A stretch of 57,269 nucleotides of DNA from Gemmatimonadota bacterium (lineage in GTDB: Bacteria > Gemmatimonadota > Gemmatimonadetes > Gemmatimonadales > GWC2-71-9). The DNA lies in the NCBI GenBank assembly GCA_003223415.1, contig QHUY01000063.1:1-57269 (forward strand). The letters run 5' to 3'. Positions 1-9,201 of this stretch are shown here, piece after piece (position 1 is the first letter of the stretch; every line of letters begins with the position of its first letter). The notes under the pieces were generated by a model. It did not search any database. It worked only from the letters and a program-made list of their open reading frames with translations, and was not told the origin of the DNA. A program made the position numbers and the translations under genes.

Positions 1-935
1 CGGGCGAGGAAGCCCTGCTGCATCAGGAACGGCTCGTACACCTCTTCCAGGGTGCCGGGGTCCTCACCGACGGCGGCGGCGATGGTGCTGAGCCCGACTG
101 GCCCGCCCTCGAACTGCTCGATGATCGTCTTGAGGATGCGGCCGTCCATGTCGTCCAGCCCGAACTCGTCCACGTCAAGCCGTTTCAGCGCTTCGAGCGC
201 GACCGGGGCGGTGATGGTGCCGGCGGCGCGCACCTGGGCGTAATCGCGCACCCGCTTCAGCAGCCGGTTCGCGACGCGCGGCGTGCCGCGGCTGCGCCGG
301 GCGATCTCCACCACCCCCCCCGGGTCCGCCACGACGCCGAGGATCCTGGCCGAGCGGGTGATGATCTGCACGAGGTCGTCCGGCGGATAGTAGGACAGCC
401 GTTCCACCAGCCCGAAGCGGGCGCGCATCGGCGGGGTGAGCAGGCCGAACCGGGTGGTGGCGCCGATCAGCGTGAAGCGCTCGAGCTGCATCGGGATCGT
501 CTGCGCGTGCGCCCCGTCGGCGATGCGCACGTCCACGCGGAACTCCTCCATCGCGGGGTACAGGAACTCTTCCAGCGCGGGCCGCAGGCGGTGCACTTCG
601 TCGATGAACAGGATGTCACCCGGGGCGAGCGTCGTGAGCATCCCGACGAGGTCACCGGGACGCTCCAGCACAGGTCCCGAGGTGGTGCGGATGCTCACGC
701 CCAGCTCATGGGCCATCAGCAGCGCCAGCGTCGTCTTGCCGAGGCCCGGCGGTCCGAAGAAGAGCGCGTGGTCGAGCGACTCCCGGCGCTGTTTGGCCGC
801 ATCGATCGCGATCTGCAGGGAGTCCTTGACCTTGGCCTGACCCACGAACTCGGCGAGCCGGGAGGGACGAAGCGCCGCGTCCGTGACGCGCTCGTCCGGC
901 AGCACCTCGGGCGTCGTGATCTCGGCGCGGGCCAC
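1..935 (-). CDS. ruvB: RuvB Holliday junction branch-migration helicase (C-terminal end cut by window edge)
   Basis: The AAA+ motor of the RuvAB complex drives branch migration of Holliday junctions in the cytoplasm. About 311 of the usual ~340 residues are present; the last ones lie beyond base 1. Visible motifs are Walker A GPPGLGKT (residues ~61-68), Walker B IDEVHRL (~111-117), sensor-1 GATTR, and the C-terminal winged helix with [20 protein letters not shown]. The GTG start at 935 was chosen because [10 protein letters not shown] begins just 3 nt after the stop of the upstream zinc-ribbon gene, and the next upstream codons are that stop. It is the last visible gene of the yebC-ruvC-ruvA-ZnR-ruvB unit. 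Identity is secure. Confidence 0.97.
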   Translation of the reverse strand, partial: MARAEITTPEVLPDERVTDAALRPSRLAEFVGQAKVKDSLQIAIDAAKQRRESLDHALFFGPPGLGKTTLALLMAHELGVSIRTTSGPVLERPGDLVGMLTTLAPGDILFIDEVHRLRPALEEFLYPAMEEFRVDVRIADGAHAQTIPMQLERFTLIGATTRFGLLTPPMRARFGLVERLSYYPPDDLVQIITRSARILGVVADPGGVVEIARRSRGTPRVANRLLKRVRDYAQVRAAGTITAPVALEALKRLDVDEFGLDDMDGRILKTIIEQFEGGPVGLSTIAAAVGEDPGTLEEVYEPFLMQQGFLA

Positions 936-938
936 GGC

Positions 939-1115
939 CTACCGGGCCTTTGGCCGGGCCCGCCACCGCACCGGCCGGCTGTCGGGCTCCAGCTCGTGCC
1001 GGGCGTGGCAGCTCACGCACACGTCCTCGGCGCGGGTGGCGGTCTCGGGCACGAGCCGGCGGTTGGTCGAGCCGCAGCGGGTGCAGATCCATTCGGCGGT
1101 CGTTGGCATTGTCAT
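939..1115 (-). CDS. 58-residue zinc-ribbon protein between ruvA and ruvB
   Basis: A short gene of 59 codons reading MTMPTTAEWICTRCG and ending WRARPKAR. Two CxxC knuckles (C11-x2-C14 and C33-x2-C36) about 18 residues apart form a classic rubredoxin-like or zinc-ribbon fold, followed by a basic arginine-rich tail. Its ATG overlaps the ruvA stop as ATGA (1112-1115) and its TAG sits 3 nt before the ruvB GTG, so the spacing is exactly that of a translated operon member. Function is unknown. The basic tail and position suggest a nucleic-acid or RuvAB-associated role, which is inference only. A second in-frame ATG lies two codons downstream. Confidence 0.8.
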   Translation of the reverse strand: MTMPTTAEWICTRCGSTNRRLVPETATRAEDVCVSCHARHELEPDSRPVRWRARPKAR

Positions 1116-1717
1116 CCGTGGGTGAGCAGCTGCAGAGCCCGGCGCACCAGCTGCTCGATATCGCCGGCTGCATCACCGTCGTCCGCCAGCGTCTGCCGGA
1201 GCGCGCGGTCGGCCTCTCCAGGGCTGTAGCCCAGCCGCTCCAGCGCCTGCAGCGCCGCCTCCGCCGCTCCTTCCGGACGCACGACCGCGGCCGACTCGCC
1301 GCCAGTCACAAACTCGCCGACCTTGTCCGCCAGCTCAAGCGCCAGCCGCTCGGCGGTCTTCTTGCCGATGCCGCTCACCGAGGAGAGCAGGCCGATGTTC
1401 CGCTCCCGAATCGCTTTCGCGCCCCGATCGGCGCCCAGGGCCGAGAGGAGGGCAATGGCGAGCTTGGGGCCGACACCCGTCACCGACGTCAGCCGTTGGA
1501 AGAAGCGCCGCTCCGACTCGGCGAGGAAGCCGTACAGCGCCCAGCCATCCTCGCGTACCACGAGCTCGGTGGCGAGCGTCACAGGCTCTCCGACCGCCGA
1601 CAGCTGCTCCATCACGCCGAGGGGCACGACGACCTCGTAGCCGACGCCGCCGCTCGTCTGCACGACGACGCGGTCGGCGGACTTGGCCGCCAGGCGGCCG
1701 GCCACACTAGCGATCAT
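1112..1717 (-). CDS. ruvA: RuvA Holliday junction binding subunit
   Basis: RuvA forms the tetramer that holds the four-way junction and loads RuvB rings. The 201-residue product has the normal length: an N-terminal OB fold (MIASVAGRLAAKSADRVVVQ), tandem helix-hairpin-helix motifs (TSVTGVGPKLAIALLS around 77-92 and LSSVSGIGKKTAERLALEL around 110-130), a low-complexity linker and the C-terminal RuvB-binding domain with EALQALERLGYSPGEADRAL-like sequence. It overlaps ruvC upstream by 4 bp and the zinc-ribbon gene downstream by 4 bp, so translational coupling through the unit is expected. Confidence 0.97.
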   Translation of the reverse strand: MIASVAGRLAAKSADRVVVQTSGGVGYEVVVPLGVMEQLSAVGEPVTLATELVVREDGWALYGFLAESERRFFQRLTSVTGVGPKLAIALLSALGADRGAKAIRERNIGLLSSVSGIGKKTAERLALELADKVGEFVTGGESAAVVRPEGAAEAALQALERLGYSPGEADRALRQTLADDGDAAGDIEQLVRRALQLLTHG

Positions 1718-2190
1718 GAGCGGATGATGTGGGTCAGGGCCACGGCCACGCCATCGGCCGCGTCGGCGGGGTGGGGCGCCTGCTTGAGCCGTAGCAGCCG
1801 GGCCACCATCGCGGCCACCTGTCCTTTGCCCGCGCCCCCGGCGCCGACCACGGTCTTCTTCACGGTCGCGGGTGCGTACTCGGCGATGTCGAGGCGCGCC
1901 TGGGCGGCGGCGAGCAGGACCACTCCCCGCGCATGACCGAGCACGAGCGTGGTCCTGACGTTCTTATGATAGAAGGCGTTTTCCAGGGCGAGGGCGGCGG
2001 GTTGGTGGCGCTTGATGAGGTCCGTAATGCCGTCGTGCAGCTCGGCGAGCCGGTCAGGCAAGGAGCTCCGCCGGGCGAATCGGATCACGCCACACTCGAC
2101 GAGACGACCCAGGCCCGGCGCGCCGTTTCCCGTTTCCACCACGCCGTAGCCGGTGACGGAGGTGCCCGGGTCGATGCCGAGGACTCTCAA
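1714..2190 (-). CDS. ruvC: RuvC crossover junction endodeoxyribonuclease
   Basis: RuvC is the resolvase that nicks Holliday junctions symmetrically. The 158-residue protein shows the RNase H-like fold with acidic catalytic positions: D7 in GIDPGT, E70 in LALENAFYHKN, and the C-terminal acidic pair in DAADGVAVALTH. The glycine-rich loop GAGGAGKGQVA is also typical. The ATG at 2190 overlaps the yebC stop by 4 bp and the ruvA start is overlapped by 4 bp at the other end. Length and motifs are normal and nothing looks damaged. Confidence 0.97.
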   Translation of the reverse strand: MRVLGIDPGTSVTGYGVVETGNGAPGLGRLVECGVIRFARRSSLPDRLAELHDGITDLIKRHQPAALALENAFYHKNVRTTLVLGHARGVVLLAAAQARLDIAEYAPATVKKTVVGAGGAGKGQVAAMVARLLRLKQAPHPADAADGVAVALTHIIRS

Positions 2191-2930
2191 ACGGCCGCCA
2201 TTGCCTCGGCGTCAATGTCAAAGTTGGAAAACACCTTTGCGACGTCATCCATTTCTTCCAGCGCCTCGACCAGGGCCAGCAGTCGCTTGGCGTCGCCGCC
2301 TTCGACCTTCACCGTGCTTTTGGGGAGCATCGCGATCTCGGCGCTCTGCACCGGCAGCCGCCGACCCGTGAGCGCCGCGTGCACGGCGTGGAGCTGACTG
2401 GGCGGCGTCGTGAGGAGAAAGACGTCGCCCTCACGCACCATGTCCTCGGCGCCGGCGTCGAGCGCGGCCTCCATCGTGGCGTCTTCATCCGCCTGGGTCG
2501 CGTCCACCGCGATCTGGCCCTTGCGGTCGAACATCCAGGAGACCGAGTTCGTCGCGCCCAGGTTGCCGCCGTGGCGGGAGAACACGTGACGGATCTCTGC
2601 CACGGTGCGGTTCGCGTTGTCGGTCGTTGCGTGGATCAGGATCGCGGCGCCGCCGGGCCCGTAGCCCTCGTAGGTGACCTCTTCATAGGTCACTCCCTCG
2701 AGCTCGCCCGTGCCCTTCTTGACAGCCCGCTCGATGTTGTCGAGCGGCATGTTCTCAGCCTTGGCCGCGTCGATCGCCGTACGCAGCCGCGGGTTGCCGG
2801 CGGGGTCGCCGCCCCCCTGCTTGGCGGCGATGGTGATTTCCCGAATCAGCTTGGTGAACGCCGCGCCGCGCTTGGCGTCGGCCACCGCCTTCTTCCGCTT
2901 GATCTGCTTCCACTTGCTGTGGCCGGCCAT
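2187..2930 (-). CDS. yebC: YebC/PmpR family protein
   Basis: A 247-residue member of the YebC family, whose members are described as transcriptional regulators and, more recently, as factors that help ribosomes through difficult sequences. The diagnostic start MAGHSKWKQIKRKKAVADAK is present, along with KAENMPLDNIERAVKKGTG, YEGYGPGGAA and the acidic GEGDVF-type middle. It heads the ruv unit, the usual neighbourhood in many bacteria. A GAGAGG stretch 6-11 nt before the ATG can act as ribosome binding site. Its upstream region shares the 93-bp divergent space with the lipoprotein gene and contains an octamer array. Confidence 0.95.
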   Translation of the reverse strand: MAGHSKWKQIKRKKAVADAKRGAAFTKLIREITIAAKQGGGDPAGNPRLRTAIDAAKAENMPLDNIERAVKKGTGELEGVTYEEVTYEGYGPGGAAILIHATTDNANRTVAEIRHVFSRHGGNLGATNSVSWMFDRKGQIAVDATQADEDATMEAALDAGAEDMVREGDVFLLTTPPSQLHAVHAALTGRRLPVQSAEIAMLPKSTVKVEGGDAKRLLALVEALEEMDDVAKVFSNFDIDAEAMAAV

Positions 2931-2947
2931 GCGGACCTCTCACACAG

Positions 2948-2971
2948 ACGCCAAGACGCCAAGACGCCAAG
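2948..2971. repeat. Three tandem ACGCCAAG octamers
   Basis: Three perfect head-to-tail copies of ACGCCAAG lie in the yebC/lipoprotein divergent spacer, followed by ATGCAACTTACAACTTG. The complementary octamers CTTGGCGT and CTTGGCGC, preceded by TGCAA, recur at 24940-24955 inside the amidohydrolase gene. This is a short-period tandem repeat with no coding role at this site. Confidence 0.75.
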
Positions 2972-2985
2972 ATGCAACTTACAAC

Positions 2986-3015
2986 TTGACCGTCCCGCTC
3001 CGCCACCGCTAGCAT
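2986..3015 (+). promoter_or_regulatory. Promoter of lipoprotein gene, predicted leaderless
   Basis: TTGACC (2986-2991), an 18-nt spacer and TAGCAT (3010-3015) give a good primary-sigma promoter. Only 8 nt (TCGCTCCC) separate the -10 box from the ATG at 3024, so transcription should begin at or within a base or two of the start codon. There is no room for a Shine-Dalgarno sequence in the mRNA. Confidence 0.7.
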
Positions 3016-3023
3016 TCGCTCCC

Positions 3024-3434
3024 ATGTCGCGCTCCCTCGTCGTGCTGATCGTCCTGACGAGTGCGGTCGGCGCCTGCGAGCGGCATGACCAGGCCGCATC
3101 CCGTGCGGTGCTCCGCGAGGCTATGCATGGGGTCCTCGCCTACCCCCGCTCGACCCTGGTGAGCATGACCGCCGGTAGCGACGCCGGCCAGCTGGAGCTC
3201 ACCTCCCCCGACGCGGTGAACACCGTCGCCGCCTGGTTCCGGCTGGCCCTGCCGATGAACGGCTGGACACTGCAGAGCGATGCGAGGGCCGCCGACGGGA
3301 CCGTGAGCATCTACGCGCAAAAGGGGACCAAGCCGTTGTGGATCAGCCTGAAGCCGAGCGTCGGTGCGCCCGGCACCACCTATACGATGATCGGCGCCAC
3401 GGTCGACTCCACGAAAGCCGACAGCGGGCGATGA
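3024..3434 (+). CDS. Small secreted lipoprotein of unknown function
   Basis: A 136-residue protein starting MSRSLVVLIVLTSAVGACER: a positively charged start, a hydrophobic core and a lipobox-like VGAC with the modifiable cysteine near residue 18. The rest is a compact mixed domain (QLELTSPDAVNTVAAWFRLA, GTVSIYAQKGTKPLWISLKP) resembling small domains that bind or inhibit in the periplasm, but I do not recognise a named family. The ATG at 3024 was preferred to longer upstream readings because it gives a perfect signal peptide and lies 8 nt after a promoter -10 box. It is monocistronic; the next gene is convergent. Confidence 0.8.
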   Translation: MSRSLVVLIVLTSAVGACERHDQAASRAVLREAMHGVLAYPRSTLVSMTAGSDAGQLELTSPDAVNTVAAWFRLALPMNGWTLQSDARAADGTVSIYAQKGTKPLWISLKPSVGAPGTTYTMIGATVDSTKADSGR

Positions 3435-3444
3435 GAGGAACGGC

Positions 3445-4323
3445 TCAGCGGTCGGGGTCGAGCATGTCTTCGAACCGCATCCAGCGTCGGTAGAAGTAGA
3501 GGTCCACGAACCCAGTCGGGCCGTTGCGGTTCTTGGCCACGAGCAGCTCGGTCGCTCCTTCCACCCCGCCGCCCGGGTTGTACATCTCCTCCCGGAAGAT
3601 CGCGAGCACCACGTCGGCGTGCTGCTTGATGGCGCCGAGGTGGCCGAAGTCGTCGAGGGTGGGGCGCGGGTTTGCCCGCTCGGCGGCGAGCCGGGGCAGT
3701 TGCGTCACTACGAGCAGCGCCACCTGACGCTCCAGCGCCAGAGCCTTGCAGCGCCGCAGCACCAGCGCGAGGTCCTCGTCCTGGCTCGCACGCACCACGC
3801 CGGCCGGTGCGGGAATGAGCTGCAGGTAATCGAGGACGACGAGGCCGAGCTGGCGCAGCGGGTCGAGACGCTCCGCCATGGTTTCGAGGTCCGGGGCGGC
3901 GAGCGGCAGCATCGCGAGCGGCAGCCCGCGCAGCCGCACCGCCGCGGCGCCGATGCCGGCGCGGGTCTGGTCGCCCAGCACCCGTGCCCCGCCGCGCAGC
4001 TCGTCCACGGCGACGCGGCCCTCGATGGCGAGCGCGCGCTCCATGAGCCGCTCCTCGTCCATCTCCCCCGACAGATACGCGACGCCGATCCCCTGCTGCG
4101 CCACACGCAGCGCGAAGCCGAGGGCAAGGGCGGACTTCCCCGCGCCCACGTCCCCGCCGAGCGCGACCAGGTCGCGCCGCCGGAACCCCCCTCCCAGGAA
4201 CTTGTCGAGCGAGGCGAAGCCCGAGGGAATGGTGTCTCCCGTGACCTCCCCCGGTCGCTGGTCGTCCACGCGCTGGACGATCGCCTCCAGCGAGGGCCGC
4301 TTCTCGAGCCGCCGCGTGCTCAT
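3445..4323 (-). CDS. DnaB C-terminal-domain-like RecA-fold ATPase
   Basis: A 292-residue protein made only of the helicase half of DnaB. The N-terminal primase-binding domain is missing. Motifs: PSGFASLDKFLGGGF, Walker A GGDVGAGKSALA (~55-66), LSGEM (~84-88), Walker B GLVVLDYLQLI (~150-160), VVTQLPR, HADVVLAIFREE and VAKNRNGPTG near the end, in normal DnaB order. It could be a helicase loader, a specialised DNA helicase or a KaiC-like switch ATPase. A true replicative dnaB would be ~450 residues and is expected elsewhere. ATG 4323 was chosen because MSTRRLEKRPSLE starts 2 nt after the previous gene ends. Confidence 0.85.
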   Translation of the reverse strand: MSTRRLEKRPSLEAIVQRVDDQRPGEVTGDTIPSGFASLDKFLGGGFRRRDLVALGGDVGAGKSALALGFALRVAQQGIGVAYLSGEMDEERLMERALAIEGRVAVDELRGGARVLGDQTRAGIGAAAVRLRGLPLAMLPLAAPDLETMAERLDPLRQLGLVVLDYLQLIPAPAGVVRASQDEDLALVLRRCKALALERQVALLVVTQLPRLAAERANPRPTLDDFGHLGAIKQHADVVLAIFREEMYNPGGGVEGATELLVAKNRNGPTGFVDLYFYRRWMRFEDMLDPDR

Positions 4324-4325
4324 GC

Positions 4326-4703
4326 CTATAAATGTATGCGCGCCGAACGGGCGGCAATCGCGACCGCCTCGGCGGCCTCCGCCCCCAGCACGTCCCGGGC
4401 CGGCGCCACGAGCTGAGAGAGGACCAGCGCGGCGGCCGCCGGGGTCGCGGGCGCGAGGTGGTGCTGGGCCGCGACCAGGGCCCGCTTGAGCGGCGCCGGC
4501 AGGGCGAGGCTCCCCAGCCGGGTCTCGAGTGCCTGGAGGCGGCGCCGGTGATTCTTGCCGCTGAGCGGGTGCGGGGGGAGCAGCCCCTCCGCGGCCCGCA
4601 ATACCAGCCACAACGCATAGAGGCCGTCGCGCTTGGACCCGCGGCTCGCGGCCGAGAGCAGGGCGATCAACCGCTCCTCGCAGGGAGTGGGGGCGGGGGT
4701 CAC
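4326..4703 (-). CDS. Unrecognised helical protein between GT9 and DnaB-like genes
   Basis: A 125-residue alanine- and leucine-rich protein (VTPAPTPCEERLIALLSAAS ... EAAEAVAIAARSARIHL). It is predicted to be almost entirely helical, with a basic patch SGKNHRRRLQALETR. Its GTG start overlaps the stop of the glycosyltransferase as GTGA (4700-4703), and the DnaB-like gene starts 2 nt after its stop, so it is clearly an operon member. I do not recognise a family. The longer readings in this frame run through the glycosyltransferase and are artefacts. A partner or accessory role for the adjacent ATPase is possible but unsupported. Confidence 0.75.
   Translation of the reverse strand: MTPAPTPCEERLIALLSAASRGSKRDGLYALWLVLRAAEGLLPPHPLSGKNHRRRLQALETRLGSLALPAPLKRALVAAQHHLAPATPAAAALVLSQLVAPARDVLGAEAAEAVAIAARSARIHL
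4331..4336 (-). promoter_or_regulatory. TACATT box 7 nt before the DnaB-like start
   Basis: On the minus strand TACATT is followed by TATAGGC and the ATG at 4323. It fits the TAnnnT-N6-9-start pattern seen at other unit heads in this window, although here it lies inside the end of the preceding gene and no convincing -35 was found. It may be an internal promoter. Confidence 0.4.
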
Positions 4704-5689
4704 GCCGCCACGCCCTCCACCGCCTGGATCACGTCGGCTGGGGTGATGTCTCCGAGGCACCGGTGGTGGCCCAGGGGGCACGTCGCCGTGCCCATGGCGG
4801 AGCAGGGGCGGCAGTCGAGGTCGCGCTGCAGCACGCGAGCGCGGGCGCGGTAGGGGAAGAATCCGAACTGCTCCACCGTCGGGCCGAAGAGCGCGACGAC
4901 CGGCGTCGCGACGCCGGTCGCCATGTGCATCACGCCCGTGTCGTTGGAGACGAGCACCCTCGCCCGTGCGAGCAGTGCTCCCGTCTCCTGCAGCGAGCAC
5001 TCCCCGGCCGCGCTCTCGGCATGGCTGGCGAGCTGCTGAGCGATGCCGCGGTCGTCGGGGCCGCCGACCACGATCGGCGCATAGCCCGCGCCGCGAAGCC
5101 GGTCGGCCAGCGCGATCCAGTGCGCCACGGGCCAACGCTTGGTGGCGTGCGCCGCCCCGGGGGCGAGCGCGGCGAGGCGCACTTGCGAAAGGCCGCGCTC
5201 GCCGAGCCACGCATCGGCGCGCTCGCGCGCTCCGGTGCCGATGTGGAACTCGGGGGGCCCGCCGTCGGGGCGGACGTCCAGCCCGCGCGCCGCCTCGAAG
5301 TAGCGCTCGGCGACGGGGACGTGCGCGTGGTAGAGGTCGATCTTGGTGCCGATGAGCAGGGTGCGCGCGAGCCGGCGCTTGGAGTAGCCGCGCCAGCGAG
5401 TCCGCACCAGCAGGCGCAGCGCCGCGCTGCGCAGACTGCCGTGCAGGTCGAGACCGTGCGTGGCGCCGAGCGGGCGGAGCCGCCCGGCGAGGTGACGCAG
5501 CGGCTCGCCGGGCTCGAGGGTCACGATGCGCGAGAGATAGGGGTTGTCGGCGACGAGCGGGGCCATGGCCCGCTTGGTGACGTAGACCAGCTGGGCCTCG
5601 GGGTGGCGGCGGCGGAGGGCGCGCACGAGCGGCGTCGTCAGCAGGATGTCCCCGATGGAGCTGAAGCGCACCAGCAGAATGGTCAGCAC
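4700..5689 (-). CDS. Glycosyltransferase family 9 (heptosyltransferase-like)
   Basis: A 329-residue GT9 protein, the family that transfers ADP-heptose or related sugars onto lipopolysaccharide core on the cytoplasmic face. Visible: N-terminal VRFSSIGDILLTTPLVRALR, the central LAPGAAHATKRWPVAHW sugar-nucleotide region, PIVVGGPDDRGIA, and the hallmark VSNDTGVMHMATGVATPVVALFGPT. A CRPCSAMGTATCPLGHHRCL cysteine cluster lies near the C-terminus, as in many GT9 proteins. GTG 5689 (VLTILLVRFSS) was chosen because it starts at the first beta strand and lies 6 nt after a TACATT box (5696-5701, minus). It heads a three-gene minus-strand unit. Confidence 0.9.
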   Translation of the reverse strand: MLTILLVRFSSIGDILLTTPLVRALRRRHPEAQLVYVTKRAMAPLVADNPYLSRIVTLEPGEPLRHLAGRLRPLGATHGLDLHGSLRSAALRLLVRTRWRGYSKRRLARTLLIGTKIDLYHAHVPVAERYFEAARGLDVRPDGGPPEFHIGTGARERADAWLGERGLSQVRLAALAPGAAHATKRWPVAHWIALADRLRGAGYAPIVVGGPDDRGIAQQLASHAESAAGECSLQETGALLARARVLVSNDTGVMHMATGVATPVVALFGPTVEQFGFFPYRARARVLQRDLDCRPCSAMGTATCPLGHHRCLGDITPADVIQAVEGVAA

Positions 5690-5695
5690 GCGGCC

Positions 5696-5701
5696 AATGT
5701 A
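5696..5701 (-). promoter_or_regulatory. TACATT -10 box 6 nt before the GT9 GTG
   Basis: Minus-strand TACATT, then GGCCGC, then GTG at 5689. This matches the leaderless pattern of other unit-head genes. A possible -35 (CTGGCG, 5721-5726) is 19 nt upstream and weak. Confidence 0.5.
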
Positions 5702-5742
5702 TCGGCGTGTTGCCGGGCCTCGCCAGTCGGACGAGAGCGGGC

Positions 5743-5809
5743 CCAACTCTTCGGAATCGGAACAGCGATTCGCCACCACTGGCACAACGAGTTGGCACGG
5801 CACTAGCTT
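5743..5809 (+). promoter_or_regulatory. GTTGGCACGGCACTAGC element and -10 box before the PorX-like gene
   Basis: GTTGGCACGGCACTAGC (5791-5807) is one of four copies of this element in the window. TAGCTT (5804-5809) lies 8 nt before the ATG at 5818 and can act as a -10 box. The same bases also match a sigma-54 promoter closely (TGGCACG-N4-TAGCT, GG to GC spacing correct), but that would start transcription inside the start codon. CCAACTC (5743-5749) upstream is the inverse of GAGTTGG (5789-5795), giving a weak inverted repeat. Confidence 0.55.
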
Positions 5810-5817
5810 TCGCCCCG

Positions 5818-7428
5818 ATGCCCTCTCCCCGGCCGAAAAGCATTCTCTGGGTCGACGACGAGGTCGAGGGGCTCGCCGCGCACCGCCGGTTCCTCGAGCA
5901 ACAGGGGTTCTCCGTGCAGCAGGCGGCGCATGGGGACGATGCCCTGGCCCTACTGCGCCGACAGCCCTACAGCGTGGTGCTCCTCGACGAGCAGATGCCC
6001 GGTCGCCGCGGCCTCGAGCTGCTGGGGGAGATCCGCGCCATCGATCCGGCGATGCCGGTGGTGATGGTGACGCAGAGCGAGGACGAGGGCACGCTGCGCG
6101 AGGCGATCGGGATCGAGGTGGACGACTACCTCGTGAAGCCCGTGCACCCGCGACAGGTCCTGTCCGTCGTGACGCGCCTGCTCGAAGGCGACCGGATCCG
6201 CCAGCAGCGGCGCGCGCGCGACTTCGTGACGCGGTTTCGCGAGCTCGAGGCCCGGCGCGGCGCGACCCTCGCCTGGCGCGAGTGGGTCGAGCTGGTCGCC
6301 GAGCTCACGCGCTGGGAAGTGCGGCTCGCCGGCGCCCACGAGCCTGGGCTATCCGAGGCGCTGCGCACCCTGCAGGAGAGCCTGCGCCGCGATTTCTCCG
6401 GGTTCTTCCGCCGGCACTACCCGAAGTGGCTCGCGAACCCGGAAGGGGACCGCCCCCCGCTCTCGGTGGACGTGGGAGCGGAATTCCTCGTGCCGGTGCT
6501 CCAGTCACCGGGGCGGGGGGGGGCGGGGGGGGCGACGGGCGGCCGGGTGCTGTTCATCGTGATCGACTGCCTGCGGCTCGACCAGTGGGAAGTGCTGCGG
6601 GATCTGGTGACGCCGCTGTTCGACGTCGAGGAGTCCCACTATTTCAGCATCGTCCCGACCGCCACGCCGTTTTCCCGCAACGCCATTTTCAGCGGCATGT
6701 TCCCGATGGAAATCGCTGCGCGGCACCCGAACTGGTGGGGCGCGCCCTCCGACGAGGAGAGCCTCAACGCTCACGAGGCCGAGCTCCTCACCGAGCAGCT
6801 CCAGGACCTCGTGGGCACGCCCGTGCCCGTGCGCTACGAGAAGCTGTTCAGCGCCTCGGACGGCGAGGATCTGCTGCGTCGGCTGCCCGCGCACCTGGCG
6901 CAGGACGGCGTCACGGCGCTCGTCTTCAACTTCATCGACCAGCTCACGCACGGGCGCTCGGAGAACGCGATCCTGTACGAGGTGGCGCGCGACGCCGACG
7001 CCCTGCGCGGGCTCACGCGCACCTGGTTCGAGCGCTCGCCGGTGCTGGCGGCGCTGCAGGAGGCCGAGCGGCGCGGCGTGCCGGTGCTGCTCACCACCGA
7101 TCACGGTGCGATCCACTGCGAGACGCCGGCCACGGTATATGCCAAGCGGGACGCCACTGCCAACCTGCGCTACAAGTTCGGCGAGGACCTGCGCGCCGAG
7201 GACCCCGAGGCGGCCATCCTCGTCGAGGACCTCAAGGCGTACGGCCTGCCGGGGATGGGACTAGGCGTGCGCATGTTGCTGGCGACCGGCGATTGCTTCT
7301 TCGTCTATCCCACCAAGCTGCGCGAGTACCAGGCCCGCTACCGCGGCTCCTTCCTACACGGCGGGGTGACCCCCGAAGAGGTGATCCTGCCGGTGGCCCT
7401 GCTGACGCCCCGCCGCGGAGTGCGGTGA
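5818..7428 (+). CDS. PorX-like response regulator with PglZ (alkaline-phosphatase-fold) domain
   Basis: A 536-residue two-part protein. The N-terminal receiver domain has the acidic pair in ILWVDDE, phosphoacceptor D57 in LLDEQMPG and K107 in YLVKPVHP. After a helical linker the PglZ domain carries metal-site and nucleophile motifs: IVIDCLRLDQW (~247-257), VPTATPFSRN (~279-288), FNFIDQLTH, LTTDHGAIH and SFLHGGVTPEE. This is the domain order of PorX, which in Bacteroidota controls type IX secretion and has phosphodiesterase activity on oligonucleotides. No matching kinase lies next to it. It precedes a surface-glycan cluster, so envelope regulation is a reasonable inference. Confidence 0.9.
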   Translation: MPSPRPKSILWVDDEVEGLAAHRRFLEQQGFSVQQAAHGDDALALLRRQPYSVVLLDEQMPGRRGLELLGEIRAIDPAMPVVMVTQSEDEGTLREAIGIEVDDYLVKPVHPRQVLSVVTRLLEGDRIRQQRRARDFVTRFRELEARRGATLAWREWVELVAELTRWEVRLAGAHEPGLSEALRTLQESLRRDFSGFFRRHYPKWLANPEGDRPPLSVDVGAEFLVPVLQSPGRGGAGGATGGRVLFIVIDCLRLDQWEVLRDLVTPLFDVEESHYFSIVPTATPFSRNAIFSGMFPMEIAARHPNWWGAPSDEESLNAHEAELLTEQLQDLVGTPVPVRYEKLFSASDGEDLLRRLPAHLAQDGVTALVFNFIDQLTHGRSENAILYEVARDADALRGLTRTWFERSPVLAALQEAERRGVPVLLTTDHGAIHCETPATVYAKRDATANLRYKFGEDLRAEDPEAAILVEDLKAYGLPGMGLGVRMLLATGDCFFVYPTKLREYQARYRGSFLHGGVTPEEVILPVALLTPRRGVR

Positions 7429-9196
<1,768 letters not shown>

Positions 9197-9201
9197 CCGC
9201 C

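Noticed and set aside
2379-3023. Long plus-strand open frame leading into the lipoprotein gene
   Set aside because: It runs antisense through yebC. The real start at 3024 has a signal peptide and promoter.
5793-5808. Sigma-54 promoter reading of TGGCACG-N4-TAGCT
   Set aside because: Spacing and sequence fit well, and a sigma-54 activator is encoded in the window, but the start site would fall in the ATG. The TAnnnT leaderless pattern explains this and other genes without the GG element. Kept only as an alternative.
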